A stretch of 41,247 nt of DNA, from contig JARICT010000080.1 of the NCBI GenBank assembly GCA_029257185.1, positions 1 through 41,247 of the forward strand, read 5' to 3'. This DNA is from Quadrisphaera sp. (GTDB lineage Bacteria; Actinomycetota; Actinomycetes; Actinomycetales; Quadrisphaeraceae). The notes below the pieces were generated by a model that did no database searches, was not told where the DNA came from, and saw nothing but the letters and a program-made list of their open reading frames with translations. Shown piece by piece: positions 23,464 to 31,657 of this stretch (position 1 is the stretch's first letter; each line of letters opens with the position of its first letter). The position numbers and the translations under genes were made by a program.

Positions 23464-23484
23464 CCGCGGCGCCGTTCGCCGCGG
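23464..23484 (-). promoter_or_regulatory. Hairpin in the ATPase mRNA leader
   Basis: A perfect 8-bp stem (CCGCGGCG / CGCCGCGG) with a 5-base loop, ending 8 bases before the GGAGGG ribosome site of the ABC ATPase gene. It could modulate translation or end read-through from the PKD gene upstream. Function is not shown by sequence. Confidence 0.35.
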
Positions 23485-23544
23485 TGGGACCAGCGTGTCG
23501 ACCACGGACGACGTGCGGCAGTGGGCGGCGTCAGCAGGTGGACG

Positions 23545-23556
23545 TGACAGGTGTCA
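23545..23556. promoter_or_regulatory. Candidate response-regulator operator TGACA-GG-TGTCA
   Basis: A 5-bp inverted repeat with a 2-base centre, 101 bases upstream of the ABC ATPase start. It is symmetrical and spaced as expected for a dimeric LuxR/NarL-type regulator; one such regulator is encoded in the same cluster. Assignment to that regulator is inference. Confidence 0.4.
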
Positions 23557-23573
23557 TGCCGGGGCCGGCCCGG

Positions 23574-24554
23574 TCAGCCGAGGGTGTCGGCCACCAAGGC
23601 GCTGCGGGCGCTGTGGGCCACCACGGCCTGGGGCGGCGAGGCGACGGTGGAGGTGCCGTCGATGGGTTCCCACGGCCCACCGTCGACGGAGAACTCTCCG
23701 GTGTAGGTGGTGCTCATGACGATGTCGTAGCGGCCCGGAACCGGGTAGGCGTGGGCGTGAGGGCCGGCCGGCCAGGGGGCGCCCGGGTCCGCGACCGGCC
23801 CCAGGACCGTGCCGTCGCCGAAGTCCCAGGCGTACGTCGCCGGGGTGGCCCGCACCGCCACCGGGACGCCGAGGACCAGGCTGGGGAGCACCTGCACCTG
23901 TCCGACGGCGTGGACGACCGTCGGCACGCTGATGAGGAGCGCGCCCCCGGGCGGCTCGGTCACCGCTGACGCCGACGCCAGCGGCAGCTCGCGGAACTGG
24001 TCCCCCGTGACGACGATCACCGGAGCCGCCGCCGCGTCGTCACCGGGGAGCACCGCCGCCTCCGCCGGGGTGAGGCAGGCGACCCCCGCGGGTGCCCAGG
24101 GACCGGCAGCGGAGCCGCGGGGGCGCTGGTACGTCACGTAGCGGACGTCGCCGGGGTCCGGGCAGGTCATGGTGGCGGCGCCGCACAGCGCCTCGCTGCC
24201 GCTGCCGGGGGCGTTGCCGGGGCAGTCCGGGGTGCGAGCCCACTCGAACGGGTCGGGTGCAGGCGCGTCAGCTGGCCCGGCGCCGGCGGGACCTCCGTCC
24301 CCGTCACCGCCTTCCTCCCCGCCCCCGTCGTCAGCGCCGGAGGACGGGCGCACCCCGGTGCCGACGCCGGCGTCCTCGCACCCCTGGGCGCCAGACGTGA
24401 CCGCCTTGTCGCCCTCGAGCGACGCCGAGAAGTCGGGACAGGCCGGGGCGCCGGCCGCTGCGGCCGTGGCCGTCGGGCCGACCACCACCGCGGCCAGCGC
24501 CAGCCCGCACGTCAGCAGGGTGGTCGTGCACGCCCGTGCCCGCGCGCTGATCAC
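23574..24554 (-). CDS. Secreted PKD-domain protein
   Basis: A 326-residue exported protein of unknown role. It has an N-terminal signal peptide (arginines, then TLLTCGLALAAVVVG, with likely cleavage near residues 30-36). An acidic Gly/Pro-rich low-complexity stretch (about 65-100) follows. A middle region carries several cysteines (TPDCPGN, EALCGAA, MTCPDPG, VACLTP) that could form disulfides. The C-terminus holds a PKD-like Ig domain with the hallmark YAWDFGDGTVLG and, later, HAYPVPGRYDIV. PKD domains usually mediate protein or polysaccharide contacts at the cell surface. There is no sortase motif or C-terminal membrane anchor, so it is probably released. The GTG at 24554 follows TAGCGT by 6 bases. 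It is transcribed towards the ABC genes but separated from them by 129 bases. Confidence 0.78.
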   Translation of the reverse strand: MISARARACTTTLLTCGLALAAVVVGPTATAAAAGAPACPDFSASLEGDKAVTSGAQGCEDAGVGTGVRPSSGADDGGGEEGGDGDGGPAGAGPADAPAPDPFEWARTPDCPGNAPGSGSEALCGAATMTCPDPGDVRYVTYQRPRGSAAGPWAPAGVACLTPAEAAVLPGDDAAAAPVIVVTGDQFRELPLASASAVTEPPGGALLISVPTVVHAVGQVQVLPSLVLGVPVAVRATPATYAWDFGDGTVLGPVADPGAPWPAGPHAHAYPVPGRYDIVMSTTYTGEFSVDGGPWEPIDGTSTVASPPQAVVAHSARSALVADTLG

Positions 24555-24560
24555 GGGCGG

Positions 24561-24566
24561 ACGCTA
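24561..24566 (-). promoter_or_regulatory. Predicted -10 of the PKD-protein gene
   Basis: TAGCGT on the minus strand, 6 bases before the GTG at 24554. This predicts a leaderless message. Confidence 0.45.
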
Positions 24567-24688
24567 GCCCTCCGGGGGCTCTCCTCGAGGCCGCCCGGCG
24601 CTCCCGGTGCACCGCGGAGCGCGTGGACGACCCGTTCGGTCGGACGGGGTCACCGTGAGGAGCGATCCGCCGCGTCGGCCGCTCGGTG

Positions 24689-24694
24689 CACACT
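24689..24694 (+). promoter_or_regulatory. Predicted -10 of hisI
   Basis: CACACT followed by GGCGCC and the GTG at 24701. The same CACACTGG context precedes the ClC gene at 34920. Confidence 0.35.
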
Positions 24695-24700
24695 GGCGCC

Positions 24701-25093
24701 GTGGCTACCGCGCTCGACCGTGACATCGCCGATTCGCTGACGAGGGACGGGGCCGGGCTGGTGTGCGCCGTCGTCGTCGAGGACACCACCTCCCAGGTGC
24801 TCATGGTGGCGTGGATGGACGACGACGCGCTCGCGCGCACCCTGTCCACCGGGCGGGCGTGGTACTTCAGCCGCAGCCGCGGCGAGCTGTGGCGCAAGGG
24901 CGACACCTCCGGCCACGTCCAGCACGTGGTCTCGGTCGCGCTCGACTGCGACGGCGACGCCCTGCTGGTCCGCGTGCACCAGAGCGGCCCCGCGTGCCAC
25001 ACCGGGACCGCCACCTGCTTCGACGGCCGGGCCCTGCCCGTGTCACGCCCCGACACCGACGCCGACACCGACGCGCAGGGGGTCGCCCGATGA
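24701..25093 (+). CDS. hisI: Phosphoribosyl-AMP cyclohydrolase
   Basis: A 130-residue enzyme of the third step of histidine synthesis, which opens the purine ring of phosphoribosyl-AMP. Diagnostic blocks are [34 protein letters not shown], the magnesium motif DCDGD (D82, D84, D86) and the zinc cysteines C83, C99 and C106 (CHTGTATCF). The single-domain form, without a HisE pyrophosphohydrolase, is usual in actinobacteria. The GTG at 24701 was chosen because an in-frame GTG 15 bases upstream overlaps the predicted -10 hexamer CACACT. It overlaps trpE by four bases (ATGA), the known hisI-trpE coupling. Unusually, hisF is not immediately upstream; a divergent PKD-protein gene is there instead. 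Confidence 0.94.
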   Translation: MATALDRDIADSLTRDGAGLVCAVVVEDTTSQVLMVAWMDDDALARTLSTGRAWYFSRSRGELWRKGDTSGHVQHVVSVALDCDGDALLVRVHQSGPACHTGTATCFDGRALPVSRPDTDADTDAQGVAR

Positions 25094-26682
25094 ACGCCAC
25101 CGACCGCCCCAGCGCTGCCGGCCTCGGTCTCGGTACCACCTGGCCGGACCTCGAGACCTTCCGCGCGCTCGCCGCGGACCACCGCGTCGTCCCCGTCGTG
25201 CGGCGGCTGCTGGCCGACGCCGAGACACCCGTCGGCCTGTACCGGCGCCTCGCCGGCACCGCCACCGGCACCTTCCTCCTCGAGAGCGCCGACCACGCCG
25301 GCGTGTGGTCGCGCTACTCGATCGTCGGCGCCTCGTCGGCAGCCGTGCTCACCGAGAGCGCGGGCCAGGCCTGCTGGGTGGGGACCCCGCCGGCCGGCGT
25401 CCCCACCGGCGGCGACCCGCTGGACGCCGTGCGGGCCACCCTCGACGTGCTGGCCACCGAGCGCATCGAGGGCCTGCCGCCGCTGACCGGAGGCCTCGTC
25501 GGGACGCTGGGGTGGGACGTGGTCCGCCGCCTCGAGCGCCTCGAGAGCCCCCCCGAGGCCGACCGTCCGGCCGAGCTGCCCGAGCTCGCGCTGTGCCTCG
25601 CCACGGACCTCGCGGTGGTCGACCACCGCGACGCCACGGTGATGCTCGTCGCCAACGCGGTCAACGTCGACGGCAGCGACGAGCGCGTCGACGAGGCGCA
25701 CGCCGACGCGGTGGCGCGCCTGGACGCGATGGCGGCCCGGCTCGCCGAGCCGGCGGCGTCCACCGTCGCGGGTCTCGACGAGGTCGTGCGACCCGACCCG
25801 CGTCGCAGCAGCACCGCGGCGCAGTACGAGGCCGCGGTGGTCGCGGCGAAGGACGCGATCGTCGAGGGCGAGGTGTTCCAGGTGGTGCCGAGCCAGCGCT
25901 TCGAGGTGGACAACGACGCCGACGCCCTCGACGTCTACCGGGCCCTGCGGGCGACCAACCCGAGCCCCTACATGTACCTGTTCCGCCTCCCCGCGCCCGA
26001 CGGCTCCCGGTACGACCTCGTCGGCTCGTCACCGGAGGCGCTCGTCACCGTCACCGACCGTCGGGCGGTCACCCACCCCATCGCGGGTACGCGGCCCAGG
26101 GGGGCGAGCACGGAGGCTGACGAGGCCCTCGCACGGGAGATGGCCGCCGACGAGAAGGAGCGCGCCGAGCACCTCATGCTCGTCGACCTCGCCCGCAACG
26201 ACCTGGCGCGGGTCTGCCGGGCCGGCAGCGTCGACGTCACCGAGCTCATGGCCACCTGGCGCTACAGCCACGTGATGCACCTCGTCTCCACGGTCACGGG
26301 CCTGCTGCGCGACGGGGTGAGCGCCTTCGACGCGCTGACGGCGACGTTTCCCGCCGGCACGCTGTCCGGCGCTCCGAAGCCCCGGGCGCTCGCGCTCATC
26401 GACGAGCTCGAGCCGGTCCGGCGCGGTCTCTACGGCGGGGTGGCCGGGTACCTCGACCTCGCGGGGGACGCCGACATGGCCATCGTCATCCGCTCCGCGA
26501 CCCTGCTCGACGGCGTCGCCAGGGTCCAGGCGGGCGCCGGGGTGGTCGCCGACTCGGTCCCCGCCGCGGAGGAGGCGGAGTCACGCGCCAAGGCCGAGGG
26601 CGTGCTCGCGGCGCTCGCCACCGCAGCAGCCCTCAAACCGCTGGCCGGCACCGAGGACCCGGCCCGCCCGCAGGTGTCGTGA
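25090..26682 (+). CDS. trpE: Anthranilate synthase component I
   Basis: A 530-residue enzyme that converts chorismate to anthranilate using ammonia delivered by TrpG, the first committed step of tryptophan synthesis. The N-terminal domain has the feedback site LLES ([19 protein letters not shown]), so inhibition by tryptophan is expected. The chorismate-binding domain has [11 protein letters not shown], the SSPEAL block, [28 protein letters not shown] and the [16 protein letters not shown] signature. TrpG is not fused or adjacent. The ATG at 25090 overlaps the hisI stop codon, and the trp-associated membrane protein overlaps the trpE stop (GTGA), forming a tight three-gene unit. trpC, trpB and trpA lie about 1.9 kb downstream in a separate unit. 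Confidence 0.96.
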   Translation: MNATDRPSAAGLGLGTTWPDLETFRALAADHRVVPVVRRLLADAETPVGLYRRLAGTATGTFLLESADHAGVWSRYSIVGASSAAVLTESAGQACWVGTPPAGVPTGGDPLDAVRATLDVLATERIEGLPPLTGGLVGTLGWDVVRRLERLESPPEADRPAELPELALCLATDLAVVDHRDATVMLVANAVNVDGSDERVDEAHADAVARLDAMAARLAEPAASTVAGLDEVVRPDPRRSSTAAQYEAAVVAAKDAIVEGEVFQVVPSQRFEVDNDADALDVYRALRATNPSPYMYLFRLPAPDGSRYDLVGSSPEALVTVTDRRAVTHPIAGTRPRGASTEADEALAREMAADEKERAEHLMLVDLARNDLARVCRAGSVDVTELMATWRYSHVMHLVSTVTGLLRDGVSAFDALTATFPAGTLSGAPKPRALALIDELEPVRRGLYGGVAGYLDLAGDADMAIVIRSATLLDGVARVQAGAGVVADSVPAAEEAESRAKAEGVLAALATAAALKPLAGTEDPARPQVS

Positions 26683-27335
26683 GGCGCCGCTGGCCGCCGC
26701 GTCGGGGGAGCACCGTGCTCGCCGCCATCGCGTGCGCCGCGCTCCTGCTCGCCCTGACGTCCACGACGTGGGTGAGCGCCAGCGTCCCCGACCCGCTGAC
26801 GCCCACGACGAGCCCGCTCGTGGTGACGGGGACCGAGGCGGCGCCGCTCGTGAGCGCCCTCGCCCTGGTCGCGGCGGCGGCGGCCGTGGCCATCTCGACC
26901 GCCCGGGGGGCGCTCCTCGTGCTCGCCTCGGCGCTGCTGGCGCTGGCGGGTGCCGGAGCCCTGGTCGCGGCGCTCACCGTGGTCGCGGACCCGGCGTCGG
27001 TGCTGGCGAGCGCAGCGGAGTCCGCGTCGGGCACCACGACGGCCCCGCCGACGGACGTCTCGAGGGGGTGGGCGCCGCTGGCGTGCCTGCCGGTGGCGCT
27101 GGCGCTCACCGCCACGGGCTTCTGGGCGCTCGCGGCCGGGAGGCGGTGGACGGCCACGTCCCGCTTCGAGCGGAGCGCGGCCGCGCCGGTGGGCGACGAC
27201 GACGCGACGCCGCAGGTGGACGACGTCGACACGGCGCGGGCCGCCACGGAGGCGGCGCCCGGAGAGCGGAGCCCCGCCGCGCCGTCCCCGCGGCTGTGGG
27301 ACGAGCTCAGCAGCGGTGAGGACCCGACGCGCTGA
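26679..27335 (+). CDS. Trp-operon-associated membrane protein
   Basis: A 218-residue protein with a basic N-terminus, four predicted membrane helices (about 12-34, 55-75, 78-100 and 130-152) and a hydrophilic C-terminal tail rich in Ala, Asp and Glu. Length, topology, the TWVSASVPDPL segment after helix 1 and position immediately after trpE match the actinobacterial trp-region conserved membrane protein family (TIGR02234-like). The biochemical function of that family is unknown; a role in tryptophan or intermediate transport is a guess from context. It starts with GTG at 26679, overlapping trpE by four bases, so expression is probably tied to trpE. Confidence 0.82.
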   Translation: MRRRWPPRRGSTVLAAIACAALLLALTSTTWVSASVPDPLTPTTSPLVVTGTEAAPLVSALALVAAAAAVAISTARGALLVLASALLALAGAGALVAALTVVADPASVLASAAESASGTTTAPPTDVSRGWAPLACLPVALALTATGFWALAAGRRWTATSRFERSAAAPVGDDDATPQVDDVDTARAATEAAPGERSPAAPSPRLWDELSSGEDPTR

Positions 27336-27438
27336 GCGGTCGTGCCCGAGCCGCGCGCCGGAGCCACCTGCTCCTCCGTGGGCGCGGCGCCGCCGCGTCG
27401 GGGAGGCCGGGTGGTGCGTGCCCACCGGGGGCGCACGG

Positions 27439-27444
27439 CATGAT
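27439..27444 (+). promoter_or_regulatory. Predicted -10 of the HGxxPAAW-type gene
   Basis: CATGAT followed by 6 bases and the ATG at 27451. A weaker hexamer than those of nadE or pdtaR. Confidence 0.3.
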
Positions 27445-27450
27445 GACGCC

Positions 27451-27780
27451 ATGAGCACCGCGACGCCCCAGCCAGCCGGTCCGCCCCCCGCCCAGCGCGC
27501 CGACCAGCGGGCGATGCCGCCGTCGTCGCAGGACGCCATCGACGCCCGCAAGGAGGAGATCGGGGGTCACATCGAGACGCACGGCCACTCCACCGCGGCG
27601 TGGACGGGCGTGGCCATCGTCACGCTCGGAGCGCTGGTGGCGTCCGTCGCGATGCTGTTCCCCCTCGTGTGGCTGGTCGTCGTCGGCCTCGTCCTCATGC
27701 CGGTCGGCGGCCTCGTCGCCCTCGTCATGGGACGGTCCGCCAAGGCGCCGGCCGGCGGCGAGAAGCAGGTGGTGCGCTGA
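27451..27780 (+). CDS. HGxxPAAW-type small membrane protein
   Basis: A 109-residue protein with a disordered Pro/Gln/Ala-rich N-terminus, then HGHSTAAW, a close variant of the HGxxPAAW motif that defines a small actinobacterial family found beside trp genes. Two membrane helices (about 50-68 and 72-90) follow, then a short basic tail. The motif lies just before the first helix, probably on the cytoplasmic side. No biochemical function is known for the family. In this variant the proline is replaced by threonine (HGHSTAAW). It is convergent with the DUF4190-like gene, with only 10 bases between the stop codons. Confidence 0.78.
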   Translation: MSTATPQPAGPPPAQRADQRAMPPSSQDAIDARKEEIGGHIETHGHSTAAWTGVAIVTLGALVASVAMLFPLVWLVVVGLVLMPVGGLVALVMGRSAKAPAGGEKQVVR

Positions 27781-27790
27781 CCTCGGCGGC

Positions 27791-28324
27791 TCAGTCCAGG
27801 GTGGTCCCGGTCCGGTCCTCGAGGCACTGCTCGAGCTGGGCCTGCGTCCCGCCCTGCGCAGCGCAGTCGATGGTGGCCTGACCGATGTCGCTGTTGTAGG
27901 CGACGACGGCCAGCACGATCCACACGACGCCTAGCACCACGGCGAGGACGCCGAAGACCAGGCCGGTGATGGACACGCCGCGGTTCGTGGCGACGCCGCG
28001 ACGCACCCGACCCACCGCGATGACCGCGAGGACGATCGCCACGATCCCCGGGAGGATGGCGATGACGCCGATGAGGGGGATCAGCCCGAGGACGAGGGCG
28101 ACGATGCCGACGACCAGGGCCGCGATGCCCAGGCCGTTGCGCGGGGCCGCGACCTGCTGCCCGGCAGCGGCGTGGCCGTGAGGCGGCTCACCACCGTACG
28201 GCGACCCCCCGTACGGGGACTGGCCATAGGGCGTCTGGGCCGAGGACTGCCCGTAGGGCGTCTGCTGGTGGGGAGGCTGGTCCACCGGACGGTCCGCGCC
28301 GGGCTCTGGCTCGCGTGTGCTCAT
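27791..28324 (-). CDS. DUF4190-like membrane protein
   Basis: A 177-residue protein. Residues 1-60 are a low-complexity Gly/Tyr/Pro/Gln region with repeated PYG units (TPYGQSSAQTPYGQSPYGG). Two long hydrophobic blocks follow: LGIAALVVGIVALVLGLIPL with a second half VIAILPGIVAIVLAVIAVG, and VSITGLVFGVLAVVLGVVWIV. The repeated GLGIAALVVGIVALV / GVSITGLVFGVLAVV pattern is that of DUF4190 proteins. The C-terminal extracytoplasmic tail has two cysteines (DCAAQGG and EQCLED) that may form a disulfide. The ATG at 28324 follows TAGCGT by 7 bases; an in-frame GTG lies 9 bases upstream. It separates the trpE unit from trpC, and its role is unknown. Confidence 0.75.
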   Translation of the reverse strand: MSTREPEPGADRPVDQPPHQQTPYGQSSAQTPYGQSPYGGSPYGGEPPHGHAAAGQQVAAPRNGLGIAALVVGIVALVLGLIPLIGVIAILPGIVAIVLAVIAVGRVRRGVATNRGVSITGLVFGVLAVVLGVVWIVLAVVAYNSDIGQATIDCAAQGGTQAQLEQCLEDRTGTTLD

Positions 28325-28331
28325 GGGTGCC

Positions 28332-28337
28332 ACGCTA
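28332..28337 (-). promoter_or_regulatory. Predicted -10 of the DUF4190-like gene
   Basis: TAGCGT on the minus strand, 7 bases before the ATG at 28324. Confidence 0.4.
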
Positions 28338-28402
28338 GCGACCGTGGGCCCGGGCCGTTCCCCGCGGCGCCGGCGGCGCTCGGGGGTGTCGCCCGTCGGG
28401 AC

Positions 28403-28542
28403 TACCCTGACCCGGAGCGGCCTGTCGTCACGACGGGCCGGAGAGCCCCGTGGGCGTGTCGACCCGCCGCCACCGGCGGCGATCGGACGAGCGCGGGACC
28501 GGTCAGCCGGCGACCACCGGCCGAGGCGAACGGAGTGACCGC
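28403..28542 (+). promoter_or_regulatory. Predicted trpC promoter and structured leader
   Basis: TACCCT (28403-28408) is a -10 candidate giving a leader of about 130 bases. The leader contains a perfect 7-bp hairpin with loop ACC (28465-28471 / 28475-28481) and a GGAG ribosome site 7 bases before the trpC GTG. No Trp-rich leader peptide or U-tract is seen, so classical attenuation is not supported. A tryptophan-responsive mechanism through RNA structure remains possible. Confidence 0.35.
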
Positions 28543-29409
28543 GTGAGCGTGCTCGACGACATCCTGGTCGGTGTGCGCGCCGACCTCGCTCGGCGCCAGT
28601 CCGAGCGGACGATCGACGACCTGAAGGCCATCGCCCGCGACGCTCCCTCGGCGCGCAACGCCGTCGACGCGCTGCGGCCCACCGGCGAGGACGCCGGTCG
28701 GATCAGCGTCATCGCGGAGGTCAAGCGATCGTCGCCGTCACGGGGCTCGATGGCCGCCATCGACGACCCGGGGGCGCTGGCCCGCACGTACGAGGCCGGA
28801 GGTGCGTCGATCGTGTCCGTGCTCACCGAGGAGCGCCGGTTCGGGGGGAGCCTGGCCGACCTCGCGGCCGTGCGCGCGGCGGTGGACGTCCCCGTCCTGC
28901 GCAAGGACTTCGTGGTCACCAGCTACCAGGTGTGGGAGGCGCGGGCGGTCGGCGCCGACGTCGTCCTGCTCATCGTCGCGGCCCTGGAGCAGAACGCGCT
29001 CGTGTCCCTGGTGGAGCGGGTCCACTCCCTCGGGATGACGGCGCTGGTCGAGGTCCACGGTCCGGAGGAGGTGGCGCGCGCGCTCGACGCCGAGGCGCGC
29101 GTCATCGGCGTCAACGCCCGCGACCTGCGGACGCTCGACATCGACCGGCACGCGTTCGCCCGCTGCGCCGAGCTGATCCCCGACACCGTGGTGCGCGTGG
29201 CCGAGTCCGGGGTCCGGGGTCCCCGCGACGTGGTCGAGCACGCCCGCGCCGGAGCCCACGCCGTGCTCGTGGGGGAGGCGCTGGTCACCGCCGAGGACCC
29301 CCGCTCGCTCCTCGCGGAGATGGTCGCCGCCGGTTCCCACCCCTCGCTGCGCCAGCGCCACGCGTCCGGCGACACCACCGACCCCTCGTCGAAGGGCAAC
29401 ACCCCATGA
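28543..29409 (+). CDS. trpC: Indole-3-glycerol phosphate synthase
   Basis: A 288-residue TIM-barrel enzyme closing the indole ring of carboxyphenylamino-deoxyribulose phosphate. Signature blocks include the [12 protein letters not shown] strand with the catalytic lysine (K61), [38 protein letters not shown] and [10 protein letters not shown]. The protein is somewhat longer than the usual 260-270 residues owing to a C-terminal hydrophilic tail of about 20 residues. It starts with GTG at 28543 behind a GGAG ribosome site; the upstream in-frame extension reads as Arg-rich non-coding leader. Its stop codon overlaps the trpB ATG (ATGA), so trpC, trpB and trpA are translated from one message. Confidence 0.95.
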   Translation: MSVLDDILVGVRADLARRQSERTIDDLKAIARDAPSARNAVDALRPTGEDAGRISVIAEVKRSSPSRGSMAAIDDPGALARTYEAGGASIVSVLTEERRFGGSLADLAAVRAAVDVPVLRKDFVVTSYQVWEARAVGADVVLLIVAALEQNALVSLVERVHSLGMTALVEVHGPEEVARALDAEARVIGVNARDLRTLDIDRHAFARCAELIPDTVVRVAESGVRGPRDVVEHARAGAHAVLVGEALVTAEDPRSLLAEMVAAGSHPSLRQRHASGDTTDPSSKGNTP

Positions 29410-30728
29410 GCGCGACCACCGGCGACACCGCCACGGACCCCCTCGACGACGCGTCCGCGGGAGACGGACCCGTCGGAGCGCGCGGCCCCTACTTCGGGGA
29501 GTTCGGCGGACGCTTCGTCCCCGAGGCCCTCGTCGCCGCGCTCGACGAGCTGGAGCGCGAGTACCTCGCCGCTGTCGCCGACCCGGCCTTCACCGACGAG
29601 CTGGCGCGCCTGCACGCCACCTACACCGGCCGCCCGTCGATCATCACCGAGGTGCCGCGCTTCGCCGCCCACGCGGGAGGGGCGCGCGTCATCCTCAAGC
29701 GGGAGGACCTCAACCACACCGGCTCGCACAAGATCAACAACGTGCTGGGGCAGGCCCTGCTCACCCAGCGCATGGGCAAGCGCCGCATCATCGCCGAGAC
29801 CGGCGCCGGTCAGCACGGCGTCGCCGCCGCCACCGCAGCGGCGCTCATGGGCCTGGAGTGCACCGTGTACATGGGCGAGGAGGACACCCGGCGCCAGGCG
29901 CTCAACGTCGCGCGCATGCGCCTCCTCGGCGCCGAGGTGGTGCCCGTCACCACGGGGACCCGCACCCTCAAGGACGCGCTGAACGAGTCGCTGCGCGACT
30001 GGGTGGCGAGCGTGGACGACACCCACTACGTGCTCGGCACCGTGGCGGGCCCCCACCCGTTCCCGGCGATGGTCCGCGACTTCCACCGGGTCATCGGCGT
30101 CGAGGCGAGGGCGCAGGTGCTCGAGCTCACCGGGGCCCTGCCGGACGTCGTCGCCGCCTGCGTCGGCGGCGGGTCCAACGCCATCGGGATCTTCCACGCC
30201 TTCCTCGACGACGACGGCGTGGCCCTGCTGGGGCTCGAGGCCGCGGGCGACGGCATCGAGACCGGGCGCCACGCCGCGGCCATCGCGGGCGGCGCCGCGG
30301 GGGTCCTCCACGGGTCGCGCTCCTTCGTCCTTCAGGACGAGGACGGCCAGACCCGCGACAGCCACTCCATCTCCGCCGGCCTGGACTACCCCGGCGTGGG
30401 TCCCGAGCACGCGTACCTCGCGTCCACCGGTCGCGCCAGCTACGAGCCGGTGACCGACGCCGAGGCGATGGAGGCCTTCCGGCTGCTCTGCACCACCGAG
30501 GGCATCATCCCGGCCATCGAGACCGCCCACGGCCTGGCCGGCGCGCTGCGCGTCGCGGCCACGATGGCTCCCGAGGCCGTGGTGCTCGTCAACTGCTCCG
30601 GTCGCGGCGACAAGGACGTCGACACGGCGGCCCGCTGGTTCGGGGTGGTCTCCGAGACCGACCTCGTCACGTCCGAGGCCGAGCGCATGGCCGCTCCCGT
30701 CGAGCAGACCGAGGGGAGCGGGTGGTGA
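29406..30728 (+). CDS. trpB: Tryptophan synthase beta chain
   Basis: A 440-residue pyridoxal-phosphate enzyme joining indole with serine. It begins after a 25-residue acidic lead with [14 protein letters not shown]. It contains [16 protein letters not shown] with the cofactor lysine (K109), [12 protein letters not shown], the phosphate-binding GGGSNAIG, and [10 protein letters not shown] near the C-terminus. It forms the alpha2beta2 complex with TrpA, channelling indole. It overlaps trpC and trpA by four bases each. Sequence and length are those of the canonical TrpB1 group rather than the TrpB2 paralogue. Confidence 0.97.
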   Translation: MSATTGDTATDPLDDASAGDGPVGARGPYFGEFGGRFVPEALVAALDELEREYLAAVADPAFTDELARLHATYTGRPSIITEVPRFAAHAGGARVILKREDLNHTGSHKINNVLGQALLTQRMGKRRIIAETGAGQHGVAAATAAALMGLECTVYMGEEDTRRQALNVARMRLLGAEVVPVTTGTRTLKDALNESLRDWVASVDDTHYVLGTVAGPHPFPAMVRDFHRVIGVEARAQVLELTGALPDVVAACVGGGSNAIGIFHAFLDDDGVALLGLEAAGDGIETGRHAAAIAGGAAGVLHGSRSFVLQDEDGQTRDSHSISAGLDYPGVGPEHAYLASTGRASYEPVTDAEAMEAFRLLCTTEGIIPAIETAHGLAGALRVAATMAPEAVVLVNCSGRGDKDVDTAARWFGVVSETDLVTSEAERMAAPVEQTEGSGW

Positions 30729-31657
30729 GCGCGGCCGCGCCGACGAGCACGCCGTCCGGGACCACCGGGTCGTCCGTCCCCACCGCCACCTCCAGCGCGG
30801 CGTCCATCGACGAGGCCGCCACGGCCGGCCGGGCCGCGCTCGTGGGGTACCTGCCGTGCGGCTTCCCGTCGGTGCCCGGCTCGGTGGACGCGGTGCGCGC
30901 CATGGTGGCCGGCGGCGTGGACGTCGTCGAGCTGGGCATGCCCTACTCCGACCCGGTGATGGACGGCCCGGTGATCCAGCGCGCCGCCGACGTGGCGCTG
31001 CGCGGCGGGGTGAGGATCCGAGACCTCTTCACGTCGATCGAGGCGCTGCGCGCCGGAGCGGACGCGGAGGGCGGCTCCCGGTCCGTCCCCGTCCTCGTGA
31101 TGAGCTACTGGGCGCCCGTGCTGGCCTACGGGGTCGACGCCTTCGCGCGCGACCTCGCCGCCGCCGGGGGAGCAGGCCTCATCACCCCCGACCTCGTCCC
31201 CGACGAGGCCGGGGACTGGCTGGGCGCCTCCGAGCGCCACGACCTCGAGCGGGTCTTCCTCGTCGCCCCGTCCTCGACCCCGGACCGGCTGGTCTCCACC
31301 GCGCAGGCGTGCCGCGGGTGGACGTACGCGGCCTCCACGATGGGCGTCACGGGCGTGCGCGCCGCCGTGGGCGCCGGAGCCGAGGAGCTCGTCGCCCGGA
31401 CCCGCGCCGCAGGTGCCCACCGGGTCTGCGTGGGGCTGGGCGTCTCGACCGCCGAGCAGGCGGGCGAGGTCGCGTCCTACGCCGACGGGGTCATCGTCGG
31501 CTCGGCGTTCGTCCGCGCCCTCGAGGCCGGCGGTCCGGCCGAGCTGGAGCGGGTCGCCGCACAGCTGTCCGCAGGCGTCCGCGGGGCGCCGCGCCGAGCC
31601 TTCGCGGAGAGCGAGGTCCGCGGCGACGCCGAGCCCTCCGAGGAGCCGGCCCCGTGA
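30725..31657 (+). CDS. trpA: Tryptophan synthase alpha chain
   Basis: A 310-residue TIM-barrel enzyme that cleaves indole-3-glycerol phosphate to indole. Catalytic residues are E69 in [11 protein letters not shown] and D80 in VMDGP, spaced eleven apart as in the family. [11 protein letters not shown] and GLGVSTAEQ form the phosphate-binding region. The first 28 residues are a Ser/Thr/Ala-rich extension absent from most homologues. The GTG at 30725 overlaps the trpB stop (GTGA); another GTG lies three bases upstream. The C-terminus has an acidic Pro/Glu tail. The stop overlaps the start of lgt, continuing the coupled unit. Confidence 0.95.
   Translation: MSAAAPTSTPSGTTGSSVPTATSSAASIDEAATAGRAALVGYLPCGFPSVPGSVDAVRAMVAGGVDVVELGMPYSDPVMDGPVIQRAADVALRGGVRIRDLFTSIEALRAGADAEGGSRSVPVLVMSYWAPVLAYGVDAFARDLAAAGGAGLITPDLVPDEAGDWLGASERHDLERVFLVAPSSTPDRLVSTAQACRGWTYAASTMGVTGVRAAVGAGAEELVARTRAAGAHRVCVGLGVSTAEQAGEVASYADGVIVGSAFVRALEAGGPAELERVAAQLSAGVRGAPRRAFAESEVRGDAEPSEEPAP

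Noticed and set aside
28450-28542. Short coding extension before trpC as a leader peptide
   Set aside because: It is in frame with trpC, Arg-rich, has no tryptophan codons, and the GGAG site points to the GTG at 28543.
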